A stretch of 64,000 nt of DNA from Streptomyces davaonensis JCM 4913 (GCF_000349325.1 NC_020504.1:4188053-4252052); one strand, 5' to 3'; shown: positions 1-11,119, numbered from the stretch's first letter. Numbers and translations: made by a program. Notes: generated by a model from the letters alone, not told the origin.

Positions 1-52
1 CGACGGAACCGGCCTTGTCGCCCGCCGGCGAAAGGATGTCAACAGTGCTCAT
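1..52 (-). CDS. rplD: 50S ribosomal protein L4, N-terminal fragment
   Basis: Only the first 17 codons are inside the window; the gene runs off the left edge. The ATG lies at 50-52 and the peptide starts [15 protein letters not shown], as L4 does in Streptomyces. L4 binds 23S rRNA and lines the peptide exit tunnel. It follows rplC by only 8 bp, so the two are co-transcribed from the S10 promoter. The call rests on this short N-terminus and on gene order (S10-L3-L4). Confidence 0.8.
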   Translation of the reverse strand, partial: MSTVDILSPAGDKAGSV

Positions 53-60
53 CGGTTACC

Positions 61-705
61 TCAGGCCCCCTTGGCCGCGGTGCGGACCAGGACGAGGCCG
101 CCGTTCGGACCGGGAACCGCGCCCTTGATGAGCAGCAGACCCTTCTCCGCGTCAACGGCGTGGACGGTCAGGTTCTGGGTGGTGACCCGCTCGTTGCCCA
201 TGCGACCCGCCATGCGGAGGCCCTTGAACACACGGCCCGGGGTGGCGCAGCCACCGATGGAACCGGGGGAGCGGTGCTTGCGCTGGGTGCCGTGACCGGC
301 GCCGAGGCCCTTGAAGTTGTGACGCTTCATGACACCGGCGAAGCCCTTGCCCTTGCTCTTGCCGGTGACGTCGACCTTCACGCCGGCCTCGAAGACCTCG
401 GCCGTGACTTCCTGGCCGAGCGTGTACTCGGAGGCGTCAGAGGTGCGGATCTCGACGAGGTGACGACGGGGGGTGACGTCGGCCTTGGCGAAGTGGCCCT
501 TGAGGGGCTTGTTCACCTTGCGCGGGTCGATGTCGCCGAAGGCGATCTGAACCGACTCGTAGCCGTCGACGTCGTTCGTACGAACCTGGGTCACGACGTT
601 GGGGCCGGCCTTGACGACGGTGACCGGAACAACACGGTTGTTCTCGTCCCACACCTGCGTCATGCCGAGCTTCTCGCCCAGGATGCCCTTGATCTGCTTA
701 GCCAT
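61..705 (-). CDS. rplC: 50S ribosomal protein L3
   Basis: L3 is a primary rRNA-binding protein that helps form the peptidyl transferase centre. The 214-residue product has the usual bacterial length. It begins [20 protein letters not shown] and carries the L3 family signature around [14 protein letters not shown] and [15 protein letters not shown] in the middle third, the loop that reaches towards the active site. It lies 17 bp downstream of rpsJ and 8 bp upstream of rplD in the S10 operon. Nothing is unusual in length or codon use. Confidence 0.98.
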   Translation of the reverse strand: MAKQIKGILGEKLGMTQVWDENNRVVPVTVVKAGPNVVTQVRTNDVDGYESVQIAFGDIDPRKVNKPLKGHFAKADVTPRRHLVEIRTSDASEYTLGQEVTAEVFEAGVKVDVTGKSKGKGFAGVMKRHNFKGLGAGHGTQRKHRSPGSIGGCATPGRVFKGLRMAGRMGNERVTTQNLTVHAVDAEKGLLLIKGAVPGPNGGLVLVRTAAKGA

Positions 706-722
706 TCTCAGCTCACCGACCC

Positions 723-1031
723 TCAGAGCTTGATCTCGATGTCGACACCGGCCGGGAGGTCGAGTCGCATCAGAGAGTCAACGGTCTTGGGGGTGGGGTC
801 GAGAATGTCGATCAGGCGCTTGTGCGTGCGCATCTCGAAGTGCTCGCGCGAGTCCTTGTACTTGTGCGGCGACTTGATGACGCAGTACACGTTCTTCTCA
901 GTGGGCAGCGGCACCGGGCCCGCGACCGACGCACCAGTGCGGGTCACCGTCTCGACGATCTTCTTCGCCGAGGAGTCGATGACCTCGTGGTCGTAGGCCT
1001 TGAGCCGGATGCGGATCTTCTGTCCCGCCAT
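723..1031 (-). CDS. rpsJ: 30S ribosomal protein S10 (NusE)
   Basis: S10 is a small-subunit head protein and, as NusE, contacts NusG in transcription-translation coupling. The 102-residue product begins [19 protein letters not shown] and contains the S10 signature around [15 protein letters not shown]. It is the first gene of the S10 operon: upstream (1032-1422) there is no gene on this strand, only a leader with a hairpin element and a promoter-like sequence. rplC follows after 17 bp. Confidence 0.98.
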   Translation of the reverse strand: MAGQKIRIRLKAYDHEVIDSSAKKIVETVTRTGASVAGPVPLPTEKNVYCVIKSPHKYKDSREHFEMRTHKRLIDILDPTPKTVDSLMRLDLPAGVDIEIKL

Positions 1032-1091
1032 GGCTACTCAGTAGTCCTTTGTCTCGTAACGCTCTGGAACCCGGTGTTCCTGACATCCGCT

Positions 1092-1116
1092 CCGACCCAC
1101 GCGGTCGGGCGTGTCG
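1092..1116 (-). promoter_or_regulatory. S10 leader hairpin element shared with the str operon leader
   Basis: About 60 nt upstream of rpsJ, the minus strand reads CGACACGCCCGACCGCGTGG followed by GTCGG. The CCGACC and GGTCGG arms can pair around a short GCGTG loop. The same 25 nt, with one change, occurs 50 nt upstream of rpsL (11542-11566). Position and duplication suggest a shared leader element that coordinates ribosomal protein operons; its function is inferred only. Confidence 0.6.
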
Positions 1117-1376
1117 CGCTCTCGCTGACACAGATGTCCCTTGTTCGAACATCCCTTGTCTGAGAGAGATTCACCGAGCGCCTGGCCGGTGCCGCACCTT
1201 GCTTCCCGAAAGATTCCCGTACGTCCGCCCCAGTGCTGCCTTACGGCAGTTAGGGCGACGAGTACTGTGGGACTCGCTTTCGGTCCTCCCGGCGGGAGGC
1301 GCGCAGCATCAACACTCGACCGAGCAACTCCGACAGTCTGCCATATGGGGCAGCCCCTCCGCCAATCGAGCCGGAG

Positions 1377-1404
1377 AGACTACCCCAGACGTGACGCAGG
1401 TCAA
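1377..1404 (-). promoter_or_regulatory. putative S10 operon promoter
   Basis: On the minus strand TTGACC (1399-1404) is followed after 16 bp by TAGTCT (1377-1382). This fits the Streptomyces housekeeping (HrdB) pattern TTGAC...TAG..T well. It lies about 345 bp upstream of rpsJ, implying a long 5' leader that would include the hairpin at 1092-1116. It sits just downstream of the dioxygenase stop codon. No transcript start is known from sequence. Confidence 0.5.
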
Positions 1405-1422
1405 ACACGGGTGCGCCGCGGT

Positions 1423-2238
1423 TCAGGCGGCCTGCCACAGGGCCGGGACGTTCGGGGGCTCCCAGCCGGTCTGGGCCGTGTGGGCCTGAAGGCAGAGGTA
1501 GCCGCGGCCCGCGTAGGTGACCCGCGCGCCTGACTGGTAGGTCGTACCCACGCTCCAGGTGGTGTCACCCGGGTCGCCCGGGTCGTCCGGGTCCTGGGGC
1601 ACGTTCAGGACGAAGTCGAACGACGCCTGGCGGCCGCCGCCTCCGTCCCGCACCGCCATCAGCAGCCGCGGGTCGAAGAGGGAGTCCGTGCTGTTGCGGG
1701 GTTCGTTCGGGAAGTAGAGCTGGGTGGTGAGGACGGGGCGGCCCGGGGCCTGCACCTTCACGTGGATGTGGCGGGTGCGGCCGGGGTACAGGCCCGGCAC
1801 GATCGTGGTGAGGGCGAAGGAGCCGTTCGACGCGGTGAACTGGTGGCCGCGGAAGCGGTAGCCGGTGTTGTCGTAGGCGCCGTTGTGGTCGGCCTGCCAG
1901 AAGTCCAGCAGGGCACCCGCTATCGGGCGGCAGGCCAGGCCGAAGACATATCCGGTGACCATGAGTCGCGTACCGGGCACACCGGGTCCCGCGATATCGG
2001 TGCGCTGCGGGGAGTTCGGCTTGAAGTACGGGCCCTCGATCTGGTCCGGGGTCGGGTCGTCGCCGTCGTCGCACGGAGGGGTCACCTGGACCGGGGTGCC
2101 GGTGTCGGCGAAGGTGCGGGCCAGGGCGGGGCCGCCCGCCATCGCCAGGGGTACGGCGGCGCCGGCCGCGAGCGCCGCGCGCAGCACCGTCTTGCGGCTG
2201 ACCAGCGGGGAGTGCGGGGGGTTCGTCTCGCTGTCCAT
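1423..2238 (-). CDS. secreted intradiol ring-cleavage dioxygenase with C-terminal carbohydrate-binding module
   Basis: Predicted extracellular non-haem Fe(III) dioxygenase that opens catechol-type rings between the two hydroxyls. The 271-residue product starts at an ATG preceded by AAGGAG. Residues 14-40 form a Tat-like signal (SRKTVLRA, then a hydrophobic stretch ending ALA). The catalytic domain follows, with likely iron ligands Tyr122 (WQADHNGAYDN), Tyr151, His157 and His159 (YPGRTRHIH). The last 45 or so residues are a CBM5/12-type aromatic-rich module (GYLCLQAHTAQTGWEPPNVP). This architecture matches the SACTE_2871 family from lignocellulose-degrading Streptomyces. A role on plant aromatics bound to polysaccharide is inferred. 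An AraC regulator lies 38 bp upstream on the same strand. Confidence 0.88.
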   Translation of the reverse strand: MDSETNPPHSPLVSRKTVLRAALAAGAAVPLAMAGGPALARTFADTGTPVQVTPPCDDGDDPTPDQIEGPYFKPNSPQRTDIAGPGVPGTRLMVTGYVFGLACRPIAGALLDFWQADHNGAYDNTGYRFRGHQFTASNGSFALTTIVPGLYPGRTRHIHVKVQAPGRPVLTTQLYFPNEPRNSTDSLFDPRLLMAVRDGGGGRQASFDFVLNVPQDPDDPGDPGDTTWSVGTTYQSGARVTYAGRGYLCLQAHTAQTGWEPPNVPALWQAA

Positions 2239-2276
2239 ACCTGCTCCTTGTGGGGGCCGTCGGATCGCCAACGAAC

Positions 2277-3230
2277 CTAGGCGCGCGTCTCGGCCCCTTC
2301 GAGGGACTGGTGAGGGCGGCTGTGGTGTTTTCGGAAGGCGCCGGGGCTGGTTCCGGTCTCCCGGCGGAAGAAGCGGCTGAAATAGGCGGGGTCGTCGAAT
2401 CCGGTGCGGGCCGCGACCTGTCGTACGGACAGCTCGGTGTGCGCGAGCAGGCGCTGGGCCTGGTGGGTGCGGGCCTCGATCAGCAGGCGTCCGGGGCTGC
2501 GGCCGGTCGCCGCGCGTACGGACTGGGTGAGGTAGCCGGGGGTCACCCCGAGCCGGTCCGCGCACTCCCGCACGGTCCACTCCCCCACCGTCCACGCCGC
2601 CGACTCCCGCCGGTCGGCGAGCAGCCGCGCGAACGCCTCGGCCACGGCCAGGGTCCGGCCTCCGCTCCCCGCCCCGGGAACCGGAGCCTGCTCCGGCAGC
2701 CGCGCCGCCCGCACCACCAGGACGTGCAGCAGGGACCGCAGCACGCTCTCGTACCCGGGTGCCCGGTCGCCGTGCTCCGCGACCAGCTCCCCCATCAGCC
2801 GGCCGATCCGCGCGTCCTGCTCGGCGTCCAGGCGGAACCAGCACCGCTCCCCCAGGCGCCGCAGGACATCACGGTCGCCGGGGTGGTCGACCAGGAAGTC
2901 CTCGGTGAACAGCGCGAGCGTGCCCGCCAGGTCCCGGTCCGCCTCCCAGTGGTGCACCTGTCCGGGCCGGATCACCGCGAGATGCGGCGGCCGCAGCGGC
3001 CATCGTGCGAGGTCGACGACGTGCGTGCCCGAGCCCGCCGTGACATGGACGATCTCGTAGAAGGTGTGCCGGTGCGGCCCGGGGTCCCGGGCCAGCGGCC
3101 CCACCGCGTCGAAGCTGCCCGCCGCGAAGGGCGCGGCGCCGGGACCGGCGATCTCCAGCCGGTGCAGGGGGACGTCCCCCGGGCGCGGAGTGGCGCACGG
3201 GGTTCCCGGTAAGACGGTGGTCCTGAGCAT
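2277..3230 (-). CDS. AraC-family transcriptional regulator
   Basis: 317 residues. The N-terminal half is a cupin-like ligand domain, with HRHTFYEIVHVTAGSGTH near residues 55-75 and PGQVHHWEAD further on. The C-terminal 100 residues carry the double helix-turn-helix of AraC proteins (LSVRQVAARTGFDDPAYFSR, then FRRETGTSPGAFRKHH). It ends 38 bp before the dioxygenase start on the same strand and is divergent from the LysR gene across 80 bp. A role in switching on the dioxygenase in response to an aromatic or sugar ligand is plausible from context only. Confidence 0.9.
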   Translation of the reverse strand: MLRTTVLPGTPCATPRPGDVPLHRLEIAGPGAAPFAAGSFDAVGPLARDPGPHRHTFYEIVHVTAGSGTHVVDLARWPLRPPHLAVIRPGQVHHWEADRDLAGTLALFTEDFLVDHPGDRDVLRRLGERCWFRLDAEQDARIGRLMGELVAEHGDRAPGYESVLRSLLHVLVVRAARLPEQAPVPGAGSGGRTLAVAEAFARLLADRRESAAWTVGEWTVRECADRLGVTPGYLTQSVRAATGRSPGRLLIEARTHQAQRLLAHTELSVRQVAARTGFDDPAYFSRFFRRETGTSPGAFRKHHSRPHQSLEGAETRA

Positions 3231-3310
3231 CGCCCCATCGTCCCGCCGCTACCGCAAGTGGTCCATACCAACCCCTTGCACCCGTCCCCTCCTCCCAGCA
3301 AGCTCGCTGC

Positions 3311-4231
3311 ATGGAGCTGGAGTTGCGGCATCTGAGGACCATCCGGACGATCGCCGACGCGGGCAGCCTCACCCGGGCGGCCACCGCACTCGGGCTCGCC
3401 CAGCCCGCGCTGAGCGCACAGCTCAGGCGGATCGAACGGGCCCTGGGAGGCGAGCTGTTCGAGCGGGGCCGGCACGGCGTGCGCGCCACCGCGCTGGGCG
3501 AGCTGGTGCTGGAGCGCACCCGGGTCGTCCTGCCCGCCGTCTCCGACCTCCAGCAGGAGGCGGCCCGGTTCGCGCACGCCCGCCGGGAACCGGAGCGACT
3601 GCGGCTCGGCGGCACCCATGGCCCGCTGCTCGGCGCGCTGGTCGACCGGCTCGCGGATGCGGCACCGGACACCGCCGTCACCACCAGCGCCTCCTGGTCC
3701 GAGCGCGAGCTGGCCGAGCAACTGACCGAAGGGCGGCTCGACTTCGCCCTCGCGGGCACCTGCGGCTCGGCCGCCCCGCCCGGCGCCGAGCAGCTGGTGT
3801 GGCGGGAGATCGCCGTGGACCCGGTGCTCGTCATGCTCGCCGACGGCCACCCGCTGGCCCGCGCCCGGGAGATCGAGCTGGCCGCGCTGGCCGACCAGGA
3901 GTGGGCCTGCGTCCCCGGCGACGGCTGTTTCGCCGACTGTTTCACCGCCGCCTGCGCCCGCGCCGGGTTCAGCCCGCGCCGTATGTACGAGACCGACACC
4001 GCGTCCTGCGTCCATCTCGTCCGGGTCGGCCGGGCGGTCGGCCTGTGCCGGGCCTCCTTCCCGGCCACGCCCGGCATCGCCATCCGCCCCGTCACCGGCA
4101 CGCCTCTCGTCTGGCGCCATCTGCTGGGCTGGCACGCGGCGGCCCAGCAGCCGGACACCGCGGCGACGGTCCTGGACCAGGCCCGCAGCGCACACGCGGG
4201 CCTGGTCCCCCCGGCGCACCGCGTTCCATAA
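3311..4231 (+). CDS. LysR-family transcriptional regulator
   Basis: 306 residues, the usual LysR length. The winged helix-turn-helix is at the N-terminus (MELELRHLRTIRTIADAGSL, then ATALGLAQPALSAQLRRIER), followed by a substrate-binding fold from about residue 95. Divergent from the AraC gene with an 80-bp shared control region. No good Shine-Dalgarno precedes the ATG, so a leaderless or weakly translated message is possible. Target unknown; the following gene on the same strand is the secreted protease, 117 bp downstream. Confidence 0.9.
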   Translation: MELELRHLRTIRTIADAGSLTRAATALGLAQPALSAQLRRIERALGGELFERGRHGVRATALGELVLERTRVVLPAVSDLQQEAARFAHARREPERLRLGGTHGPLLGALVDRLADAAPDTAVTTSASWSERELAEQLTEGRLDFALAGTCGSAAPPGAEQLVWREIAVDPVLVMLADGHPLARAREIELAALADQEWACVPGDGCFADCFTAACARAGFSPRRMYETDTASCVHLVRVGRAVGLCRASFPATPGIAIRPVTGTPLVWRHLLGWHAAAQQPDTAATVLDQARSAHAGLVPPAHRVP

Positions 4232-4348
4232 CACCGGGGCAGGGGGTCGGCTGACGTCTTATGCCGCCCGCTCGGCGCTCCCTACGGTTTGGGCACTCCC
4301 CGCACTTCGTACTTCCCCGAACCCGAGCGAATCCGAGGAGACCACCCC

Positions 4349-5701
4349 ATGCTCCAACGACTCCCCAGACCCACCCGAGCCGCCTGTACGGGGGCGGTGG
4401 CAGCCGGTGCGCTGTTCGTGGCCGGGCTCAGCGGCTCCGCGAACGCAGGCACCGAGCCCGCCGCCCCCACCGCGGCGCAGACCCTCAGGACCGCCGAGGG
4501 CCCGCCCGCACTCATCCACGCCATGGCGCGGGACCTCGGCATCGACGCGCGGCAGGCACGCGACCGACTGGCCAACGAGGCCGAGGCGGGAGCGGACGCC
4601 GGTCGGCTGCGCGCCGCGCTGGGCGCGGACTTCGCGGGCGCCTGGGTGCGCGGCGCCGCGTCGTCCGCGCTCACCGTGGCGACCACGGACGACGCCGACG
4701 TCCCCGCGATCGAGGCACGCGGCGCCACCGCGGCCGTCGTCCGCCACTCCCTCGCCGACCTGGACGCGGCCAAGGCCCGCCTGGACCGCACGGCGACCGA
4801 CCGGGCCGGCACCGACACCCCGGTCTGGTACGTCGACGTGCCCACCAACACCCTCGTGGTGGAGGCGGTACGGCCCGCCGCGGCCCACGCCCTGCTCAAG
4901 GCGGCCAAGGTGGACTCCGGCCTCGCCCGGATCGTGCGGACGTCCGAACAGCCGCGCCCGCTCTACGACTTGAGGGGCGGGGACGCGTACTACATCGGCA
5001 GCGGCTCCCGTTGTTCGATCGGCTTCCCCGTCACCCGGGGCACCCAGAACGGCTTCGCCACGGCGGGCCACTGCGGCCGGGCGGGCGCCACCACCACCGG
5101 CTCCAACCGGGTGGCCCAGGGCACCTTCCAGGCGTCGGTGTTCCCCGGCAACGACATGGCGTGGGTGGCGGTCAACTCCAACTGGACGGCGACCCCGAAC
5201 GTCGTCGGGTCCGGCGTCCAGGTCGCCGGGTCGACGCAGGCCATGGTGGGCGCGTCGGTGTGCCGCTCGGGCTCCACCACGGGCTGGCACTGCGGCACGG
5301 TCCAGCAGCTGAACACCAGCGTGCAGTATCAGGAGGGCACCGTCTCCGGCGTCACCCGCACCAGCGTGTGCGCCGAGCCGGGCGACTCCGGCGGCTCGTT
5401 CATCTCCGGCAGCCAGGCCCAGGGCGTCACCTCCGGCGGCTCGGGCAACTGCACGAGCGGCGGGACGACGTACTTCCAGCCCATCAACCCGATCCTCCAG
5501 TCCTACGGCCTCACCCTGAAGACCACGTCGAGCGGACCCGGAGACCCGGGCGACCCCGGCGGCACCTGGGCGGCCGGCACGGTCTACCAGGCGGGCGACA
5601 CGGTGACGTACGGCGGCGCGACCTACCGCTGCCTCCAGGGCCACCAGGCCCAGACGGGCTGGGAGCCCCCGAACGTCCCGGCCCTGTGGCAACGCCAGTA
5701 A
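4349..5701 (+). CDS. secreted streptogrisin-type serine protease with carbohydrate-binding module
   Basis: Extracellular S1-family protease of the alpha-lytic/streptogrisin group, made as a prepro-enzyme. The ATG at 4349 is set by GAGGAG nine bases upstream. Residues 1-33 are a signal peptide ending SANA. The propeptide runs to about residue 205, and mature enzyme starts near YDLRGGDAYYIG. The catalytic triad is visible as His241 (ATAGHCGRAG), Asp269 (NDMAWVAV) and Ser347 (EPGDSGGSF). After a Gly/Pro linker the final 45 residues are a CBM5/12-type module like that of the dioxygenase at 1423-2238. The domain order matches streptogrisin C. The module probably anchors the protease to chitin or other insoluble polymer. 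Confidence 0.93.
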   Translation: MLQRLPRPTRAACTGAVAAGALFVAGLSGSANAGTEPAAPTAAQTLRTAEGPPALIHAMARDLGIDARQARDRLANEAEAGADAGRLRAALGADFAGAWVRGAASSALTVATTDDADVPAIEARGATAAVVRHSLADLDAAKARLDRTATDRAGTDTPVWYVDVPTNTLVVEAVRPAAAHALLKAAKVDSGLARIVRTSEQPRPLYDLRGGDAYYIGSGSRCSIGFPVTRGTQNGFATAGHCGRAGATTTGSNRVAQGTFQASVFPGNDMAWVAVNSNWTATPNVVGSGVQVAGSTQAMVGASVCRSGSTTGWHCGTVQQLNTSVQYQEGTVSGVTRTSVCAEPGDSGGSFISGSQAQGVTSGGSGNCTSGGTTYFQPINPILQSYGLTLKTTSSGPGDPGDPGGTWAAGTVYQAGDTVTYGGATYRCLQGHQAQTGWEPPNVPALWQRQ

Positions 5702-5714
5702 CCGGGGCACACAC

Positions 5715-5748
5715 GAGCCCGGGTGCGTCCTGACGCGCACCCGGGCTC
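5715..5748. terminator. bidirectional terminator between protease and acyltransferase
   Basis: A 13-bp perfect inverted repeat (GAGCCCGGGTGCG and its complement) around an 8-nt loop lies between the convergent protease and acyltransferase genes. There is no T run, as is usual in Streptomyces, and it can serve both strands. Confidence 0.7.
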
Positions 5749-5757
5749 CGCCCGTTC

Positions 5758-6897
5758 CTACCGCGCCCGCATCCGCGCGAACGAGGCATCGAGACCACGC
5801 TTGACCAGCCGTGACACCGGCCGCTCCACGCCCCTGTGCACCAGCCAGCTCAGCAGCAGGAACCCGCCGATCAACAGCCCCACCAGCAGCCGCGCGTCCA
5901 GCGTCCCGTGCAGCCGGCTGATGACCGCCGTACCGGCGACGTAGTGCGTCAGATAGAGCGGATACGTCAGACAGCCCGCCGTGACCAGCCAGTTCCAGCG
6001 GATCCGGTCGGTCAGGCCCAGCGACACCGCGACCATCACCAGCAGGAACACGGTGAAGATCAGTACCGCGCCGCGCCAGCTGGAGACGCCCTCGTAGGCC
6101 ACCCGCTCCCCCAGCTCCAGCTGGCCCATCAGCCAGGCCATCGCGAGGATGCCCCACAGCAGCAGGTCCTGGCCGAAGCGGTGCATCAGGTACAGCGCGA
6201 GGCCCGCGATGAAGTACCAGGCGCCGTCGGGATTGGCGAGCAGCTCCAGCAGCGGGAAGCCGGAGACCGGGGCGAGCATCGCCGCGGCACCCCAGACACA
6301 GCAGAAGGCGACGACCCTGCGGTACGTCAGCCCCATCGCGACGACGACCAGGAAGAGCAGGTAGAAGCGCAGCTCCGACCAGAGCGTCCAGTACACGGGG
6401 TCCACGTTCGCCACGTCCGACCCGGCCTGCACCATCGTGAGGTTGAACAGCACCTCGCGCAGGGGCAGGCGCTCCGAGACCCCCGGCAGCAGCACCAGCA
6501 CACCGGTCGTGAACAGCACGGCGAACCAGTACGCGGGGTACAGCCGGATCACCCGCGAGACGAAGAACTGCCGCGGGGTGCGCCCCCAGCAGGACATGCA
6601 GATCACGAAGCCGCTGATCACGAAGAAGATCTCGACGCCGATCCAGCCGTAGGCCGCGACATGGAAGACCGACGGCATGATCTCGGAGACCGGGCGGCTC
6701 CAGATCGCGTTGCCGGGTTCGTCCAGCCGCCTGGTCCCGGCGTAGTGGTGCAGCACCACCATCAGGGCGGCCACCAGCCGGATGCCGTCGACGACATGGA
6801 GCCGTCGGGTGCGAAGGGGCTGGAGCGGGCGTTCGGCCACCGGGGCCGGGGCTCGCTTCGGCAGCGGCATCGACAGTCCGCCGCGCGCTCGGTGCAT
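5758..6897 (-). CDS. membrane acyltransferase 3 family protein (OafA/YrhL type)
   Basis: Integral membrane protein of the acyltransferase-3 family, which O-acylates cell-surface or secondary-metabolite sugars. About ten hydrophobic helices are visible. The family's N-terminal R/H motif appears as [15 protein letters not shown], followed by [18 protein letters not shown], the conserved F[FS]VISGF segment. I chose the ATG at 6897 (about 379 residues); an ATG at 6870 (MPLPKR) is also possible, and neither has a strong ribosome-binding site. Convergent with the protease. Substrate not predictable. Confidence 0.85.
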   Translation of the reverse strand: MHRARGGLSMPLPKRAPAPVAERPLQPLRTRRLHVVDGIRLVAALMVVLHHYAGTRRLDEPGNAIWSRPVSEIMPSVFHVAAYGWIGVEIFFVISGFVICMSCWGRTPRQFFVSRVIRLYPAYWFAVLFTTGVLVLLPGVSERLPLREVLFNLTMVQAGSDVANVDPVYWTLWSELRFYLLFLVVVAMGLTYRRVVAFCCVWGAAAMLAPVSGFPLLELLANPDGAWYFIAGLALYLMHRFGQDLLLWGILAMAWLMGQLELGERVAYEGVSSWRGAVLIFTVFLLVMVAVSLGLTDRIRWNWLVTAGCLTYPLYLTHYVAGTAVISRLHGTLDARLLVGLLIGGFLLLSWLVHRGVERPVSRLVKRGLDASFARMRAR

Positions 6898-7057
6898 CAG
6901 GGAACCTGGCCGTCCTCGGGAAAACTCCGGTCCCCCACAGGAAAGACCATTCCCGGGACACTCAGGGGGACCTGGCCGGAACCCTCGCAAATCCGTTTCA
7001 CAAGGTTCGGCAAGGTTTCATTCGCGACCCGCCGGACAGGAGCCGCGGGACACGGCG

Positions 7058-7093
7058 AAGGGGCCCGTACGACCGAAGTCGTACGGGCCCCTT
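7058..7093 (-). terminator. str operon terminator downstream of tuf
   Basis: A perfect 16-bp inverted repeat (AAGGGGCCCGTACGAC and its complement) around a CGAA tetraloop lies 38 bp beyond the tuf stop codon. A strong stem with a stable tetraloop and no long T run is the common Streptomyces terminator form. Confidence 0.85.
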
Positions 7094-7131
7094 GCAGGAG
7101 ACCTAAAGGTCTACCAGGTCAATCAACAGAC

Positions 7132-8325
<1,194 letters not shown>

Positions 8326-8480
8326 TGGGGTCCTCCTGTGGAGTGGTTCTGAACGCCTTGCTTCATCGGCGCCAGGTGATCTTTGCTGGAAAGCCCGGGC
8401 CCGGGGGCACTTCACCACGATTGCGGTGGAATGCCCCACGAGGCTCCGGAGTCAAGCCTAAAGCGTGTGAACGCGGAGCG

Positions 8481-10607
8481 TTACTCGCCCTTGGCCTTCG
8501 CGATGATCTCCTCGGCGACGTTCCGCGGAACCTCGGCGTAGGAGTCGAACTGCATGGAGTAGCTGGCCCGGCCGGACGTCTTGCTGCGCAGGTCGCCGAC
8601 GTAACCGAACATCTCCGAGAGGGGCACGAGGCCCTTCACGACGCGGGCACCGGCCCGCTCCTCCATGGCCTGGATCTGGCCACGGCGGGAGTTGATGTCG
8701 CCGATGACCTCACCCATGTAGTCCTCGGGCGTGGTGACCTCGACGGCCATCATCGGCTCAAGGAGCACAGGGCTGGCCTTGCGCGCGGCCTCCTTGAAGG
8801 CCTGCGAACCGGCGATCTTGAACGCGAGCTCGGAGGAGTCGACCTCGTGGTAGGCACCGTCGAGAAGCGTGACGCGGACGCCCGTCATCTCGTACCCGGC
8901 GAGGATGCCGAACTGCATGGCCTCCTGCGCACCGGCGTCGACCGAAGGGATGTACTCCTTCGGGATACGACCACCGGTCACCTTGTTCACGAACTCGTAC
9001 GAGGTGTCCCCGCCCTCGAGCGGCTCGATCGCGATCTGCACCTTGGCGAACTGACCGGTACCACCGGTCTGCTTCTTGTGGGTGTAGTCCACGCGCTCGA
9101 CGGCCTTGCGGATCGTCTCGCGGTACGCGACCTGCGGCTTGCCGACGTTGGCCTCGACCTTGAACTCACGGCGCATACGGTCGACCAGCACCTCGAGGTG
9201 CAGCTCGCCCATACCACCGATGATGGTCTGGCCCGTCTCCTCGTCCGAGTGGACCTGGAAGGAGGGGTCCTCCTCCGCGAGACGCTGGATGGCGACACCC
9301 AGCTTCTCCTGGTCACCCTTGGACTTGGGCTCGATGGCGACCTGGATCACCGGCGCCGGGAAGTCCATGGACTCCAGGATCACCGGGTTCTTGTCGTCGG
9401 ACAGCGTCTCACCGGTGGTGGTCTGCTTCAGGCCCATGACGGCGATGATGTCGCCCGCGCCCACCGACTCGATCTCCTCACGCTTGTTCGCGTGCATGCG
9501 GTAGATCTTGCCGATGCGCTCCTTCTTGCCCTTGACGGAGTTCAGCACGGCGGTGCCGGACTCCAGGCGGCCCGAGTAGACCCGGACGAAGGTGAGCTTG
9601 CCGAGGTGCGGGTCGCTCATGATCTTGAACGCCAGCGCGGACAGCGGCTCGTCGTCGGACGGCTTGCGCTTGACTACCAGCTCGGGGTCCTTCACGTCGT
9701 GGCCCTCGATGGCCTCGACGTCGAGCGGGGTCGGCAGGTAGCGCACGACCGCGTCGAGCAGGGGCTGGACGCCCTTGTTCTTGAACGCGGTGCCACAGAA
9801 CACCGGGGTGACCGTGGTGTCGCTGGACTTGCCGGACGCGATGGTGATGCGACGGATCGCGGCGTACAGCTGCTCCTCGGTGGGCTCCTCGCCCTCCAGG
9901 TACAGCTCCATGATCTCTTCGTCGTTCTCGGCGACGGCCTCGATCAGCTTGCCGCGGTACTCCTCGGCAGCCTCGGTGTGCGTGGCCGGGATGTCGACGA
10001 CGTCGTACATCTCGCCCTTGGCCGCCTCGGCGGACCACACGAGCGCCTTCATCTGGACCAGGTCCACGACGCCCTTGAAGTCGGCCTCGGCACCGATCGG
10101 GAGCTGCATGACGAGCGGCTGGGCGCCCAGGCGGTCCGAGATCATGTCCACGCAGCGGTGGAACTCGGCGCCGGTACGGTCCAGCTTGTTGACGAAGCAG
10201 ATGCGGGGCACGCCGTAACGGTCGGCCTGACGCCACACCGTCTCGGACTGCGGCTCCACGCCGGCAACGCCGTCGAACACCGTCACAGCACCGTCGAGAA
10301 CGCGGAGCGAACGCTCCACCTCGACGGTGAAGTCGACGTGACCCGGGGTGTCGATGATGTTGATGGTGTGGTCGACGCCCTCAAGCGGCCAGTGACAGGT
10401 GGTGGCAGCAGAGGTGATCGTGATGCCACGCTCCTGCTCCTGCTCCATCCAGTCCATGGTGGCGGCGCCGTCGTGGACCTCACCGATCTTGTAGCTGACG
10501 CCGGTGTAGAAGAGGATCCGCTCGGTGGTGGTCGTCTTGCCCGCGTCGATGTGGGCCATGATCCCGATGTTCCGGACCCTGGCCAGGTCAAGTGAAGTGG
10601 TAGCCAT
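8481..10607 (-). CDS. fusA: elongation factor G
   Basis: Translocase GTPase that moves tRNAs and mRNA through the ribosome and works with RRF in recycling. 708 residues, the usual bacterial EF-G length. The P-loop [10 protein letters not shown] is at residues 18-27, then DTPGHVDFT and NKLDRTG; domains II-V follow, ending in the conserved [17 protein letters not shown] region. Third gene of the str operon, 39 bp after rpsG. The ribosome-binding site is only a weak GAAG, perhaps compensated by coupling. Confidence 0.98.
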   Translation of the reverse strand: MATTSLDLARVRNIGIMAHIDAGKTTTTERILFYTGVSYKIGEVHDGAATMDWMEQEQERGITITSAATTCHWPLEGVDHTINIIDTPGHVDFTVEVERSLRVLDGAVTVFDGVAGVEPQSETVWRQADRYGVPRICFVNKLDRTGAEFHRCVDMISDRLGAQPLVMQLPIGAEADFKGVVDLVQMKALVWSAEAAKGEMYDVVDIPATHTEAAEEYRGKLIEAVAENDEEIMELYLEGEEPTEEQLYAAIRRITIASGKSSDTTVTPVFCGTAFKNKGVQPLLDAVVRYLPTPLDVEAIEGHDVKDPELVVKRKPSDDEPLSALAFKIMSDPHLGKLTFVRVYSGRLESGTAVLNSVKGKKERIGKIYRMHANKREEIESVGAGDIIAVMGLKQTTTGETLSDDKNPVILESMDFPAPVIQVAIEPKSKGDQEKLGVAIQRLAEEDPSFQVHSDEETGQTIIGGMGELHLEVLVDRMRREFKVEANVGKPQVAYRETIRKAVERVDYTHKKQTGGTGQFAKVQIAIEPLEGGDTSYEFVNKVTGGRIPKEYIPSVDAGAQEAMQFGILAGYEMTGVRVTLLDGAYHEVDSSELAFKIAGSQAFKEAARKASPVLLEPMMAVEVTTPEDYMGEVIGDINSRRGQIQAMEERAGARVVKGLVPLSEMFGYVGDLRSKTSGRASYSMQFDSYAEVPRNVAEEIIAKAKGE

Positions 10608-10646
10608 AAGGCTTCAGTCTTCTCTCGGTCTCGATGTGGGTTGCGA

Positions 10647-11117
10647 CTACCAGCGGTAGTGCGCGAAGGCCTTGTTGGACTCGGCCATCTTGTGGGTGTC
10701 CTCGCGCTTCTTCACAGCGGCACCAAGGCCGTTGGAGGCGTCGAGAAGCTCGTTGAGCAGACGCTCGGTCATGGTCTTCTCGCGACGGGCGCGGGAGTAA
10801 CCGACCAGCCAGCGCAGCGCGAGCGTGTTGGCGCGACCGGGCTTGACCTCGATCGGAACCTGGTACGTCGCACCACCGACACGGCGGGACTTGACCTCGA
10901 GGGTCGGCTTGATGTTCTCCAGAGCGCGCTTCAGCGTGATGATCGGGTCGTTGCCCGTCTTCTCACGCAGGCCCTCCATGGCGCCGTAGACGATGCGCTC
11001 GGCGGTGGAGCGCTTGCCGTTCAGCAGCACCTTGTTGATGAGCGACGTGACAAGAGGAGAACCGTAGACCGGGTCGATGATGACCGGGCGCTTCGGGGCG
11101 GGGCCCTTACGAGGCAT
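10647..11117 (-). CDS. rpsG: 30S ribosomal protein S7
   Basis: Primary 16S rRNA-binding protein that organises the 3' major domain and lies at the mRNA exit. 156 residues starting [20 protein letters not shown], with the S7 signature in the N-terminal third. Its AAGGAG ribosome-binding site lies within the last codons of rpsL, and only 2 bp separate the genes, so translation is probably coupled. S7 is a feedback regulator of this operon in other bacteria. Confidence 0.98.
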   Translation of the reverse strand: MPRKGPAPKRPVIIDPVYGSPLVTSLINKVLLNGKRSTAERIVYGAMEGLREKTGNDPIITLKRALENIKPTLEVKSRRVGGATYQVPIEVKPGRANTLALRWLVGYSRARREKTMTERLLNELLDASNGLGAAVKKREDTHKMAESNKAFAHYRW

Positions 11118-11119
11118 TC

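Noticed and set aside
8343..10595. 750-codon open frame opposite fusA
   Set aside because: Antisense shadow of EF-G; His/Leu/Val-rich composition typical of such shadows.
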